Shown one piece after another: positions 16,784 to 25,722 of a stretch of DNA of 64,000 nucleotides. Both the position numbers and the translations under genes were made by a program. Below the pieces are notes generated by a model. The model made no database searches. It was not told the DNA's origin and saw only the letters and a list, made by a program, of their open reading frames with translations. Origin of the DNA: CAYNST01 sp964546435 (lineage in GTDB: Bacteria; Pseudomonadota; Gammaproteobacteria; Pseudomonadales; Cellvibrionaceae); assembly GCA_964546435.1 (NCBI GenBank), contig CAZJKJ010000009.1:14327-78326 (forward strand), written 5' to 3'. Position 1 is the first letter of the stretch; each line of letters starts with the position of its first letter.

Positions 16784-17935
16784 TCAAACATCGCAGACCT
16801 GATGCCTGACAAAGCCACCGCCCTGGGACGCGACCAAACCTTTGAGTTCAAGAGTCAGCAAGGCCGCCATGACTTCTCCGGCCGCACGGCCAGTGCGCTC
16901 CACCAGCGATTCCAGTGATACCGGATCATAGTCCAGTTGCGCCAGCAACTCGGCTTCCGGCGTTCCGCAATCCATATCGCCCGGCAGGTGTTCAACGGCC
17001 GCGACTTGCCGGGGCAGGCTCTCCTGCCACTTGAGCGACAAAAAGCCCGGTACTTCATCGAGAATATCCTGCGCCGTCTCCACCAGCTTGGCGCCATCGC
17101 GCAGCAGTGCATGACAGCCGCGACTGAGTGGGTTGTGGATGGAACCCGGTATGGCAAAGACTTCACGGTTTTGCGCCAGCGCGAAACGGGCCGTAATCAG
17201 CGAACCACTCTTCACCGCTGCCTCCACCACCAGTACGCCAAAGCTCAAGCCGCTGATAATCCGGTTGCGCTGGGGAAAGTGGGCCGGGTGGGGTGGCGTA
17301 CGCAGGGAAAATTCCGTAACCAGGGCACCACCCTGGGCAATGATGTCCGCCGCCGCCCGTAGATGCCGGTGGGGATAAACAATGTCGATCCCGGTCGCGA
17401 GGACGGCGATTGTCGGACCGCCTGCCGCCAGTGCGCCCAGATGGGCGGCAATATCCACGCCCAGTGCCAGCCCGGACGTGACGGTGAGACCGCCCCGCGC
17501 CAGTTCCGCCGCAAACCGTTCAGCGTGTTCCAGTCCGCCCCGGGTAGGCTTGCGACTGCCGACAATGGCGACCTGCGGCATCGACAGGGCGTCGACATTC
17601 CCGAGGACATAAAGAAGCGGCGGCGCCCGCGCAATTTCTTTCAGTAAAACCGGATAGCGGGCATCCGTTACACAGACGAGATTTACCCCGTGGGTGGTGA
17701 GCCATTCCAGATCCTGGCGGACCCGTTGCATGAGGGGGTGACCCTCGCCGCCGCGCCGGATTTCTTCCAGCAGGGCAATAGCAGCGGGTTTGAGAAACCC
17801 GGCAAGCCTCGACGGAGCCGTAGCAAGAGCCGCGCCCAGTTCGCCAAACTGCTCAACCAGCGCCCAATAGACTGCTGCTCCGGTATCCGGCAAACACGAC
17901 AGCAGCAAATGCTGCTCCATTTCGGTCAACTTCAT
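16784..17935 (-). CDS. dprA: DNA processing protein DprA/Smf
   Basis: DprA binds incoming single-stranded DNA and loads RecA during natural transformation, and is also widely present in species not known to be competent. The 383-residue protein has an N-terminal helical region, the Rossmann-like core (AIVGSRKPTRGGLEHAERFAAELA, TVTSGLALGVDIAAHLGAL, GTIAVLATGIDIVYP-like segment, FPQRNRIISGLSFGVLVVEAAVKSGSLITARFA) and a C-terminal winged-helix-like part (DYDPVSLESLVERTG). It is complete. LysM, dprA and tsaC adjacency matches Pseudomonas chromosomes. Confidence 0.95.
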   Translation of the reverse strand: MKLTEMEQHLLLSCLPDTGAAVYWALVEQFGELGAALATAPSRLAGFLKPAAIALLEEIRRGGEGHPLMQRVRQDLEWLTTHGVNLVCVTDARYPVLLKEIARAPPLLYVLGNVDALSMPQVAIVGSRKPTRGGLEHAERFAAELARGGLTVTSGLALGVDIAAHLGALAAGGPTIAVLATGIDIVYPHRHLRAAADIIAQGGALVTEFSLRTPPHPAHFPQRNRIISGLSFGVLVVEAAVKSGSLITARFALAQNREVFAIPGSIHNPLSRGCHALLRDGAKLVETAQDILDEVPGFLSLKWQESLPRQVAAVEHLPGDMDCGTPEAELLAQLDYDPVSLESLVERTGRAAGEVMAALLTLELKGLVASQGGGFVRHQVCDV

Positions 17936-18107
17936 CCCTGCTTAACCCCGTCCAATACATTCCGAGCGCTAGGCTACCAGCCCGCCGGTCCCCGGACAAC
18001 CCACATTCAAACCTCATTAAGCGCCAGCATCCTCAGGCACGAGACGACGTGCGGCTTCGCTGACAGTGAACGTAGCATTACTCCGCAGGGAGCCCTGTTT
18101 GCTGTTG

Positions 18108-18253
18108 ATGTCTTTGTGTGGTGGGTGTCTTGATAGTCCTGCTATTCATGTCTTTGTGTGGTGGGTGTCTTGTAAGCGTTCTTGTAAGCGTTCTTCTTAT
18201 TAGTTCGCAGTGGGTGTCTCGTTGAATCGTTGAACCGTGGGTGTCTCGTTGAA
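18108..18253 (+). repeat. Cluster of GTGGGTGTCT direct repeats
   Basis: GTGGGTGTCT occurs four times in the same orientation (18121, 18161, 18210, 18237). Copies 1 and 2 are part of a 25-bp identical block (18108-18132 and 18148-18172). Copies 3 and 4 share 17 bp, GTGGGTGTCTCGTTGAA. Between the pairs GTAAGCGTTCTT is also doubled. The unequal spacing argues against a CRISPR array. The cluster looks like debris of repeated extragenic elements or a former mobile element, but no transposase is nearby. Confidence 0.6.
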
Positions 18254-18424
18254 CCAGTTCACGTTAGGGAACATCGCCTTTACCCGCGTAGGCAGAATTA
18301 CTTCAGACACGGCTCTGCTGTCGTTTCGCCTGATGAATTCTTGCTGTAAAGCAATTCGATGGCAGGGCCCGATGGTCGGGTCTCGACACTGCGCACCTCG
18401 CCCGATGCGTTACCCCAAAAAAAG

Positions 18425-18448
18425 AAAACCCCGCCGTAGCGGGGTTTT
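18425..18448 (-). terminator. Intrinsic terminator of the LysM gene
   Basis: AAAACCCCGC and GCGGGGTTTT form a 10-bp stem around CGTA. Read on the minus strand it is followed by TTTTCTTTTTTT, 17 bp after the LysM stop. The plus-strand flank is also T-rich. Confidence 0.9.
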
Positions 18449-18464
18449 TTGCAACATCTGAATT

Positions 18465-19484
18465 TTACGGATTGCGGATCAGGTCCTTCACTGCCAGTGG
18501 TCGGTCCGATTCCAGAACCAGACCCAGGCTCAACTTTTCAAAGGTGCGGAATACCATCACGAGTCCGGCGCGTTCATCGGGCAAGGCAACCATGTCGCCT
18601 TTTACCCGGTCTTTCACTTTGCCGCCTTTTTTGTACACCGCAAAAACGTTACCGACTTCGATTCCTTCCCGATCGCCGCGGTTGATAACCACCACGTCCA
18701 TCTTGCCCACCTGGGTCACGCCGCCTTCCACCGCAATGATGGTGGCGTTGACGTCACCTTTCGGGGATGACGGGAAGAAGGTCGAATCCACCGGCCGCTC
18801 TTCTTCTACCAGTAAGCGGTCCCCTACCCGGACTTCTTCGGTGGTTCGGGTCATCTTCAGCGTGGCGATTTCTCCTTCAAGCGCCCGCATTTTACCGGTG
18901 CCGATATCGAGGGCCTGCACACCCAGAACTTCGCGGGTGACCGGATCGATGTAAACTTCGCCTTTGCGATAAATTCCGTAGACGCTGACATCCTCCTCGA
19001 AAACGCCGCGCGCATACAGCTGATCATCCTTGCCCAGCACCAGCCGCTTCGCTTCTCCGGCAACCACATGAGGTGCTTTTTCTATTTCCTCCGCCGTCAG
19101 AATCCGGCTGCGGGAGAGGAAATTGTTGATGCTGTCCAGCGGTATAGACGGGATCGCCTGATCACCTTCCACATAACGGACCTGCGGCGACAATTTTACG
19201 ATTCGCTCACCCCGCTCGACAGTCAGTCGAGGTTTGCCATCGAGATAAACCAGACGAATGACATCGCCCGGGTAAATCAGGTGGGGGTTGTCGATCTGCG
19301 GGTTGACATGCCAGATCTCGGGCCAGGCCCAGGGTGTTTCTAAAAATCGGTTGGAGATATCCCAAAGGGTGTCGCCTTTCACTACCGTGTAACGCTGCGG
19401 ATAATCCGCCTTGAACTCCGGTTCTTGGGCTAACGCCTGGCTGAGCATCAGCGTGCCCAACAATCCTATCAAGGTTTTCTTCAT
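18465..19484 (-). CDS. Secreted LysM domain protein
   Basis: The 339-residue protein starts MKKTLIGLLGTLMLSQALAQ, a signal peptide with cleavage expected after AQA or LAQ. One LysM domain follows at about residues 28-80 (RYTVVKGDTLWDISNRFLETPWAWPEIWHVNPQI and LIYPGDVIRLV), so it probably binds peptidoglycan. The rest is a beta-rich region of unknown function (DRLLVEEERPVDSTFFPSSP and others). Homologues sit beside dprA or def-fmt in Pseudomonas and relatives. The frame is open 123 bp upstream, but 19484 gives the signal peptide. It is divergent from def. Confidence 0.9.
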   Translation of the reverse strand: MKKTLIGLLGTLMLSQALAQEPEFKADYPQRYTVVKGDTLWDISNRFLETPWAWPEIWHVNPQIDNPHLIYPGDVIRLVYLDGKPRLTVERGERIVKLSPQVRYVEGDQAIPSIPLDSINNFLSRSRILTAEEIEKAPHVVAGEAKRLVLGKDDQLYARGVFEEDVSVYGIYRKGEVYIDPVTREVLGVQALDIGTGKMRALEGEIATLKMTRTTEEVRVGDRLLVEEERPVDSTFFPSSPKGDVNATIIAVEGGVTQVGKMDVVVINRGDREGIEVGNVFAVYKKGGKVKDRVKGDMVALPDERAGLVMVFRTFEKLSLGLVLESDRPLAVKDLIRNP

Positions 19485-19655
19485 ACTAGATGTCCTATAC
19501 CATTCGCACATGCAGCTCCAGGAAATACTATCGTTATAATAGTCCATAGCCGCAGGACGCGCTGAAAGTTTGACGCGAATACTTCCCGACCGGTAAGACG
19601 TCTGCACGCTATCGACGGATTCTGAATCTTTTCAAACAGTTGTTGTGATCAAGCC

Positions 19656-20162
19656 ATGGCTATATTGAACATCCTGACCTTCCCCGACCCGCGTCTGCGC
19701 ACCGTTGCCCAACCGGTGGATAACGTTGACGAGCGCGTCCGGCAGCTTATCGACGACATGTTTGAAACCATGTACGCGGCCCCCGGCATCGGGCTCGCCG
19801 CCACCCAGGTCAATGTCCACGAGCAGATTATTGTGATGGACATCTCGGATGAACATAACGAACCCCGAGTGTTTATCAATCCACGCATCGAAGTGCTTGA
19901 TCGCGACGAGGAAGATTACGAGGAAGGCTGTCTCAGCGTTCCCGGCTTTTATGAAAAGGTCACCCGGCCGCGCCATATTCGGGTTTCCGCATTGGATCGG
20001 GATGGAAACCCGTTCGTCATTGAACCCGAAGGTCTGCTCGCCGTATGCATTCAGCATGAATGCGATCACCTCAACGGCAAGCTGTTTGTCGATTACCTCT
20101 CGGGCCTGAAGCGCAAACGCATTCGCACCAAACTGGAAAAACAATCGCGCGCACGCGCCTGA
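19656..20162 (+). CDS. def: Peptide deformylase
   Basis: Def removes the N-formyl group from new proteins. At 168 residues it has all three family motifs: GIGLAATQ (about residues 43-50), EGCLSVPG with the metal-binding Cys, and HECDHLNG with the two His ligands and catalytic Glu. It is followed 22 bp later by fmt, the enzyme that adds the formyl group, and then rsmB, the standard def-fmt-rsmB operon. Confidence 0.98.
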   Translation: MAILNILTFPDPRLRTVAQPVDNVDERVRQLIDDMFETMYAAPGIGLAATQVNVHEQIIVMDISDEHNEPRVFINPRIEVLDRDEEDYEEGCLSVPGFYEKVTRPRHIRVSALDRDGNPFVIEPEGLLAVCIQHECDHLNGKLFVDYLSGLKRKRIRTKLEKQSRARA

Positions 20163-20184
20163 TCCCCACGCCCCCAGGTAAGTC

Positions 20185-21138
20185 ATGTCTGATCCTTCCT
20201 TAAGAATCCTGTTCGCAGGTACGCCGGAGTTTGCGGCGCGCCACCTGGCTGCGCTGCTGGCCAGTCGCCACAAGGTGATAGCCGCCTATACCCAGCCGGA
20301 TCGACCTTCCGGCCGGGGCAAGAAAGTCTCTGCCAGTCCCGTGAAGACGCTGGCGGCGCTGACGGGCACGCCTGTCCTGCAGCCGCTCGATCTGAAATCC
20401 GCCGAGGAACAGGCGCGCCTGGCCGCGTGGGATGCCGATGTCATGGTGGTCGTGGCCTACGGGTTGCTGTTACCCCAGGCGGTACTGGACGCGCCGCGGC
20501 TCGGCTGCATCAACGTCCACGCCTCGATATTGCCTCGCTGGCGCGGCGCGGCGCCCATTCAGCGTGCCATCGAAGCCGGTGATGAAGAATCCGGGGTGAC
20601 CATCATGCAAATGGATGCCGGCCTGGACACCGGCGCCATGCTTACCATTACCCGCTGCCCGATCCTGCCTTCCGATTCCGCCGCAAACCTGCACGATCGC
20701 CTGTTGGAACTGGGACCTAAAGCTTTGCTGCAGACCCTTGATGAGCTGGCTCATGGCCGGATTGATCCTGTCAGCCAGGACAATGCCCTGGCCACCTACG
20801 CCAGGAAGCTGTCAAAGGAGGAAGCTCAGCTCGACTGGACGCAGACTGCCGCTGTTCTGGACCGCAAGATCCGCGCGTTCAACCCGGCGCCGGTCAGCCA
20901 CACCCAGCTCGAAGGCGAGCGCATCCGGATATTCGACAGCCGGGTCACGTCCCGGCAGCATTCGGACAAGCCCGGCGAAATTTTGGTCAACGGCAACCAG
21001 CTGTTGGTCTGCTGCGGTGAAGGCTCGGTATTGGAACTGCTGAGCCTGCAACTCCCTGGTGGCAAGCCTCTCTGCGCGAAAGATGCGCTCAACGGTTTCA
21101 GTGCCCGCTTTCACGCGGGCAAGTGTTTCAGCCAGTGA
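20185..21138 (+). CDS. fmt: Methionyl-tRNA formyltransferase
   Basis: Fmt formylates initiator Met-tRNA using 10-formyltetrahydrofolate. The 317-residue protein has the N-terminal formyltransferase fold starting LRILFAGTPEFAARHLAAL. The catalytic region is CINVHASILPRWRGAAPIQRAI, with TIMQMDAGLDTGAML after it. The C-terminal OB-like tRNA-binding domain is present (IRAFNPAP onward). The stop overlaps the preferred rsmB start by 4 bp (GTGA). Confidence 0.98.
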   Translation: MSDPSLRILFAGTPEFAARHLAALLASRHKVIAAYTQPDRPSGRGKKVSASPVKTLAALTGTPVLQPLDLKSAEEQARLAAWDADVMVVVAYGLLLPQAVLDAPRLGCINVHASILPRWRGAAPIQRAIEAGDEESGVTIMQMDAGLDTGAMLTITRCPILPSDSAANLHDRLLELGPKALLQTLDELAHGRIDPVSQDNALATYARKLSKEEAQLDWTQTAAVLDRKIRAFNPAPVSHTQLEGERIRIFDSRVTSRQHSDKPGEILVNGNQLLVCCGEGSVLELLSLQLPGGKPLCAKDALNGFSARFHAGKCFSQ

Positions 21139-22463
21139 CCCTGTCGGTTCGAGCCCGAGCGGCCCGGGTTGTCGGCGAGGTTCTCGAAAACGGCAAAACC
21201 CTGTCGCAGCTGCTCCCCGCCGCCGGACGTGGCCTTGAACCGCGGGATCAGGCGCTGCTGCAGGAACTCTGCTTTGGCGCCTGCCGCTTCGCCCATCGCT
21301 ATACCGTGCTGACCGATTCACTGCTGCGCAAACCGTTCAAGAAGCGTGATCTGGATATTCAGGCACTTCTGTTAGTGGGCATTTACCAACTGCTGGAGAG
21401 CCGGATTCCGGACCATGCTGCCTTGGCAGATACCGTAGAAGCCGCTGTTGAACTGAAAAAGCCCTGGGCCAAAGGGCTGGTGAATGCTGTGTTGCGAGGC
21501 GTGCAGCGCGATCGTGAGTCTCTCGAACGAAAGTGGCAGACCCATCCCCAGTTTCGCTGGAGCCACCCCCAATGGCTGATCGATGAACTGCAAACGGCCT
21601 GGCCTTCGCACTGGGCTGCTATCTGCGATGCCAACAATGCGCGCCCTCCCATGACATTGCGCCTCCATGTCCACCAGCAAAGTCGGGAAGCGTACCTGGC
21701 GCATCTGCGCGACCAGAATCTCGATGCGCAGGCGACACCGTTCAGCAAGTGCGGCCTGACCCTCGATCAGCCCGCACCGGTGGAGCAGTTGCCGGGTTTT
21801 CGGGAGGGTCGGGTAGCGGTACAGGATGAAGCGGCTCAGCTGGCGGCGTCATTGCTGCGTTTGAAAGCCGGTCAACGGGTATTGGATGCTTGCTGTGCAC
21901 CGGGAGGCAAGACCTGTCATTTACTGGAAACTGAGCCAGACTTGCAGGTGGTGGCTCTGGACAATGATGCGGTCCGCCTGGTGCGTGTCCGGGAAAATCT
22001 CGAACGGCACCGGCTCCAGGCCGTACTGATAGAAGGGGATGCGGGGCAGCCCGATCGCTGGTGGGACGGGAAGCTCTTCGACCGGATTCTGCTGGACGCC
22101 CCCTGCTCCGCGACCGGCGTCATTCGCCGTCATCCTGATATAAAATGCTTGCGGACGCCGGCTGATGTCGGATCGCTGAAGGAGCAACAGGCCTGTCTGC
22201 TGAATGCATTATGGCCGCTGCTCAAGGAGGGGGGCCGGCTGGTCTACGCGACCTGTTCGGTGCTGCCCCGGGAAAACAGCGATCAGCTCGAAACGTTTCT
22301 GGCGCAGCGTCAGGATGCGGCAGAAGTGCGTATTGATGCGGACTGGGGCGTAGCCTGCGCGGTAGGCCGGCAACTCTTTCCCCAGTCGGGCGGCCACGAC
22401 GGCTTTTATTACGCCGTTATCGAAAAAGTACGACCGCGGCACAGCGCGACGCCGGATGCGTAA
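21135..22463 (+). CDS. rsmB: 16S rRNA m5C967 methyltransferase RsmB
   Basis: RsmB (Fmu/Sun) methylates C967 of 16S rRNA. The protein has an N-terminal NusB-like RNA-binding domain (about residues 1-140), then a SAM-dependent domain with VLDACCAPGGKTCHLLE, the motif DAPCSATGVIRRHPD and the second Cys motif YATCSVLPREN. Both catalytic Cys residues of m5C enzymes are present. Two in-frame GTG starts exist, 21123 and 21135. The second is chosen because it overlaps the fmt stop by four bases and gives the usual N terminus, about 442 residues. Confidence 0.96.
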   Translation: MTLSVRARAARVVGEVLENGKTLSQLLPAAGRGLEPRDQALLQELCFGACRFAHRYTVLTDSLLRKPFKKRDLDIQALLLVGIYQLLESRIPDHAALADTVEAAVELKKPWAKGLVNAVLRGVQRDRESLERKWQTHPQFRWSHPQWLIDELQTAWPSHWAAICDANNARPPMTLRLHVHQQSREAYLAHLRDQNLDAQATPFSKCGLTLDQPAPVEQLPGFREGRVAVQDEAAQLAASLLRLKAGQRVLDACCAPGGKTCHLLETEPDLQVVALDNDAVRLVRVRENLERHRLQAVLIEGDAGQPDRWWDGKLFDRILLDAPCSATGVIRRHPDIKCLRTPADVGSLKEQQACLLNALWPLLKEGGRLVYATCSVLPRENSDQLETFLAQRQDAAEVRIDADWGVACAVGRQLFPQSGGHDGFYYAVIEKVRPRHSATPDA

Positions 22464-22499
22464 CGGCCCGGTTTGATCATTGCACACGAACCCCAGGGC

Positions 22500-22539
22500 C
22501 TGTACGAAAAGTCGTCGAGCGCAGGCACTTTTCGTACAG
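22500..22539. repeat. Perfect 13-bp inverted repeat between rsmB and trkA
   Basis: CTGTACGAAAAGT (22500-22512) and its exact complement (22527-22539) flank a 14-base GC-rich loop. The outer bases continue imperfectly (GGC left, AGCC right). It lies 36 bp after rsmB and about 115 bp before trkA. It has no T tract. It may be an operator, an mRNA hairpin or the joined ends of a deleted insertion element. Confidence 0.6.
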
Positions 22540-22655
22540 AGCCTACGTAACTGCGATTGACAGCGGGATGTGACAGATCCTCTTTTGGCACCCCGAAGGG
22601 GCGCTTGTACCGCATACGGTTACTCAACCATTTCACTGGTCCGGACGGGCTCGCC

Positions 22656-24062
22656 ATGAAAATCGTCATCCTCGGCGCCGGGCAGGTAGGCGGAACTCTG
22701 GCCAGCAACCTGTCCAGCGAATCCAACGACATCACCGTCGTCGACCAGAATGAGCAAAGTCTGCGGGAGCTGCGCGACCGGATCGACATCGGCGTCGTGG
22801 CGGGCAACGCCTCCTACCCGAGCGTACTGGTGCAGGCCGGTATCGAAGATGCCGATATGCTCATCGCCGTGACCAGTCACGACGAAACCAACATGATCGC
22901 CTGTCAGATTGCCCACAGCCTGTTCAACACCCCCACGAAAATCGCGCGCATCCGCTCCCAGGAATACGCATCCTATACCGGCCTGTTCCGCAAGGACGCG
23001 ATTCCGGTGGACGTGATTATCAGTCCCGAACAGATCGTCTCCAACTATATCTATCGACTGGTGGAGCAGCCCGGCGCCTTGCAGGTGCTGGATTTTGCCG
23101 GGGGTCGGGTGCAGCTGGTGGCGGTAAAAGCCTATTACGGCGGCCCGCTGGTGGGGCAGGAGCTGCGCTTTCTTCGCAAGCACATGCCCAATATCGATAC
23201 CCGCGTCGCTGCCATCTTTCGTCGCGATCACGCCATTACGCCGGAAGGATCGACGGTTATCGAAGCCGATGACGAAGTGTTTTTCCTCGCCGCCAAAGAA
23301 GACATCCGCTCGGTGATGAGCGAGTTGCGGCGCCTCGACCGCACTTATAAACGGGTCGTCATCGCCGGCGGTGGCAATATCGGCCTGAGCCTCGCGTCGA
23401 AGCTGGAAAAGCGTTACTCCGTCAAGCTGATCGAGTATTCCGAAAAGCGCACCCGGTTCCTGTCCGAAAAGCTCCAGCACACCCTCGTCCTGCAAGGCAG
23501 TGCCTCCGACCGGGAGCTGCTCCTTGAAGAGAATATTGAAGGTTGCGATGTTTTTCTCGCGGTCACCAACAGCGACGAAGCCAATATCATGTCGTCGATG
23601 CTGGCCAAGCGGCTGGGCGCACGCAAGGTGCTGACCCTGATCACCAACCCGGCCTATGTGGACCTGATCCAGGGCGGGGAAATCGACATCGCCATCTCGC
23701 CCCAGCAAGCCACCATCGGGACGCTCCTGACTCACGTGCGTCGGGGTGACATCGTCAATGTGCATTCACTGCGGCGCGGTGCGGCCGAAGCCATCGAGGT
23801 GATCGCCCATGGCGACCGCAAGACTTCCAGGGTCGTGGGCCGAGCCATTGAAGATATTGATTTGCCAGAAGGCGCAACCATCGGCGCTGTTGTACGGCAA
23901 AAAAAGAAGGACAATGAGGCGCCCCAGGAGGAATACGATGTGCTGATCGCCCACGATGATATCGTCATCGAAAGCGGCGATCACGTGATCGTATTCCTCG
24001 TAGACAAACGCTATACCCGTGACATTGAGCGACTCTTCCAGGTGGGTTTCACCTTCTTTTGA
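22656..24062 (+). CDS. trkA: Trk potassium uptake regulatory NAD-binding subunit TrkA
   Basis: This peripheral membrane protein gates the TrkH potassium channel. The 468-residue protein is a tandem duplication: each half has an RCK Rossmann domain (first ILGAGQVGGTLASNLS, second IAGGGNIGLSLASKLE) followed by a TrkA-C domain. The ATG at 22656 (MKIVILGAGQVGG) is used. An upstream extension has no family character. trkH follows after 62 bp on the same strand, so the system is encoded as a unit. The gene follows rsmB as in Pseudomonas and E. coli. Confidence 0.97.
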   Translation: MKIVILGAGQVGGTLASNLSSESNDITVVDQNEQSLRELRDRIDIGVVAGNASYPSVLVQAGIEDADMLIAVTSHDETNMIACQIAHSLFNTPTKIARIRSQEYASYTGLFRKDAIPVDVIISPEQIVSNYIYRLVEQPGALQVLDFAGGRVQLVAVKAYYGGPLVGQELRFLRKHMPNIDTRVAAIFRRDHAITPEGSTVIEADDEVFFLAAKEDIRSVMSELRRLDRTYKRVVIAGGGNIGLSLASKLEKRYSVKLIEYSEKRTRFLSEKLQHTLVLQGSASDRELLLEENIEGCDVFLAVTNSDEANIMSSMLAKRLGARKVLTLITNPAYVDLIQGGEIDIAISPQQATIGTLLTHVRRGDIVNVHSLRRGAAEAIEVIAHGDRKTSRVVGRAIEDIDLPEGATIGAVVRQKKKDNEAPQEEYDVLIAHDDIVIESGDHVIVFLVDKRYTRDIERLFQVGFTFF

Positions 24063-24124
24063 GACGCCTGCCGCGCCGGCGGTCGCGGTGATCGGCCCGG
24101 ATCAGACAACTCTATGGATTCCTT

Positions 24125-25573
24125 ATGCGCCCGTTGGTCATCTGCAAGGTTTTCGGCCTGCTGCTGACGCTGTTCAGCTTCACGCTGGCGCCGCCGCTGC
24201 TGGTGTCTTTCTGGTACGCCGATCAGGCGCACGCCAGTTACATTATTGCCTTTGTCATTACTCTGGGGACCGGTTTGCTGGTCTGGTACCCGGCGCGTCG
24301 GGACACACAGGACCTGCGCATGCGCGACGGTTTTCTGGTTACGGCGCTGTTCTGGATTGTACTGGGCTTATTCGGCAGTCTGCCGTTTGCATTTTCCAGT
24401 GCGGTGCACATGAGCGTGGTGGATGCCGCGTTTGAATCCATTTCGGGGCTGACCACCACCGGGGCTACGGTCATGGTCGGCCTGGATCATCTGCCACCAT
24501 CGCTGTTGTATTACCGCCAGCAGTTGCAATGGCTCGGCGGCATCGGGATTGTCGTCATCGCGGTGGCCATTCTGCCCATGCTCGGTGTGGGCGGCATGCA
24601 GTTATATCGGGCGGAAACACCGGGCCCGATGAAAGACCGCAAGCTGACCCCGCGCATTGCCGGCACGGCAAAAACGCTCTTCATGATTTATCTCGGTTTG
24701 ACCGCCACCTGCGCCACCGCCTTCTGGCTGGCGGGAATGAACCTTTTTGATGCCATCGGCCACGCCTATGCAACCGTCGCCATCGGCGGCTTTTCCACCC
24801 ACGACGCCAGCATCGGCTATTTCAACAGCGCACCGGTCATGCTGATCGCGATATTTTTCATGATCGTTTCGGGGATTAACTTTGCCCTGCATTTCACCGC
24901 CTGGCAAAACCGGACACTGCACAGTTACTGGACGGATCCCGAATGCCGTTTCTATTTGCGGGTTATCGCGGGCGGAATCCTCATTACGGTAATGACACTG
25001 CTGCTGACCCACACCTACGGCGGCGCCGACAGTCTTCTGCATGGAAGTTTTCAGCTGGTTTCCATTCTCACCACCACCGGATTCACCACCGCCGATTTCA
25101 GCCGCTGGCCGACATTCTTGCCGTTTTTTCTGATTCTGGTCGCGTTCATGGGCGGCTGCGCCGGCTCCACGGCGGGCGGTATCAAGATGATCCGCATTCT
25201 GCTGATTTTGCGGCAAGGATTGCGGGAGATTTATGGGCTTATCCATCCGAACGCGGTCCTTTCCGTGAAGATCGGAACCCACAGCGTTAGCGACCGCGTG
25301 ATAACGGCTGTCTGGGCATTCTTCATCGCCTATGCGCTGGTCTTCATCGTGATGTGCGTGTTGCTGCTGGCAACGGGCATGGATTTCACCACGGCATTCA
25401 CCGCCCTCAGTGCCTGTCTCAACAACCTTGGTCCCGGTCTCGGCGAGGTCGCGGCACACTACGGCAATATTCCCGCGGCGGCGAAATGGCTGCTGTGCCT
25501 GGCCATGATTATGGGCCGCCTCGAAGTATTCACTTTGCTGGTTCTGTTTACACCGATGTTCTGGCGACCGTAG
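24125..25573 (+). CDS. trkH: Trk system potassium channel subunit TrkH
   Basis: This 482-residue integral membrane K+ translocating subunit of the Trk system has the four P-loop repeats, with selectivity-filter regions such as ISGLTTTGATVMVG, TVAIGGFSTHDASIG, VSILTTTGFTTADFSRWP and ALSACLNNLGPGLGEV. GGCAGSTAGGIKMIRI, a conserved intramembrane segment, is present. It ends with the usual GRLEVFTLLVLFTPMFW. This is the last housekeeping gene before the iron region. No obvious terminator follows it. Confidence 0.97.
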   Translation: MRPLVICKVFGLLLTLFSFTLAPPLLVSFWYADQAHASYIIAFVITLGTGLLVWYPARRDTQDLRMRDGFLVTALFWIVLGLFGSLPFAFSSAVHMSVVDAAFESISGLTTTGATVMVGLDHLPPSLLYYRQQLQWLGGIGIVVIAVAILPMLGVGGMQLYRAETPGPMKDRKLTPRIAGTAKTLFMIYLGLTATCATAFWLAGMNLFDAIGHAYATVAIGGFSTHDASIGYFNSAPVMLIAIFFMIVSGINFALHFTAWQNRTLHSYWTDPECRFYLRVIAGGILITVMTLLLTHTYGGADSLLHGSFQLVSILTTTGFTTADFSRWPTFLPFFLILVAFMGGCAGSTAGGIKMIRILLILRQGLREIYGLIHPNAVLSVKIGTHSVSDRVITAVWAFFIAYALVFIVMCVLLLATGMDFTTAFTALSACLNNLGPGLGEVAAHYGNIPAAAKWLLCLAMIMGRLEVFTLLVLFTPMFWRP

Positions 25574-25664
25574 ACGACGTTGTCTGGCCGACCGTGTGTC
25601 AACTGCCTTCGTATGTCGATAATGGGTTAAATATCCGGTTTCATCACAGTTTCAGCCGCTATTC

Positions 25665-25693
25665 TTGCGAATCTAAATGATAACAATTATCAT
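25665..25693 (+). promoter_or_regulatory. Fur-regulated promoter of the TonB receptor operon
   Basis: TTGCGA (25665-25670) and TATCAT (25688-25693) form a sigma70-type promoter with a 17-base spacer. The spacer and -10 are covered by a perfect inverted repeat, ATGATAA-CAA-TTATCAT (25677-25693). The 19 bases 25673-25691 match 14 positions of the Fur consensus. Fur-Fe2+ binding would block RNA polymerase, so the downstream genes should be iron-repressed. Confidence 0.85.
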
Positions 25694-25722
25694 CCGACGC
25701 ACTTAAAGAAGAGAGCGGTAAC

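Larger units (their letters stand above)
17936..18464. other. Repeat-bearing intergenic region between dprA and LysM gene
   Basis: About 530 bp lie between two minus-strand genes. No convincing gene is present. The right half holds the short direct repeats described at 18108-18253 and a strong terminator. The left part (17936-18107) presumably carries the dprA promoter, but no clear -35/-10 pair was found. Confidence 0.5.

Noticed and set aside
18108..18253. Repeat cluster considered as a CRISPR array
   Set aside because: The common unit is only 10 bp, spacing is irregular, two repeat types are mixed and no cas genes are present.
22620..23765. A 381-codon minus-strand frame opposite trkA
   Set aside because: trkA is unmistakable on the plus strand. 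The antisense frame has no motif.
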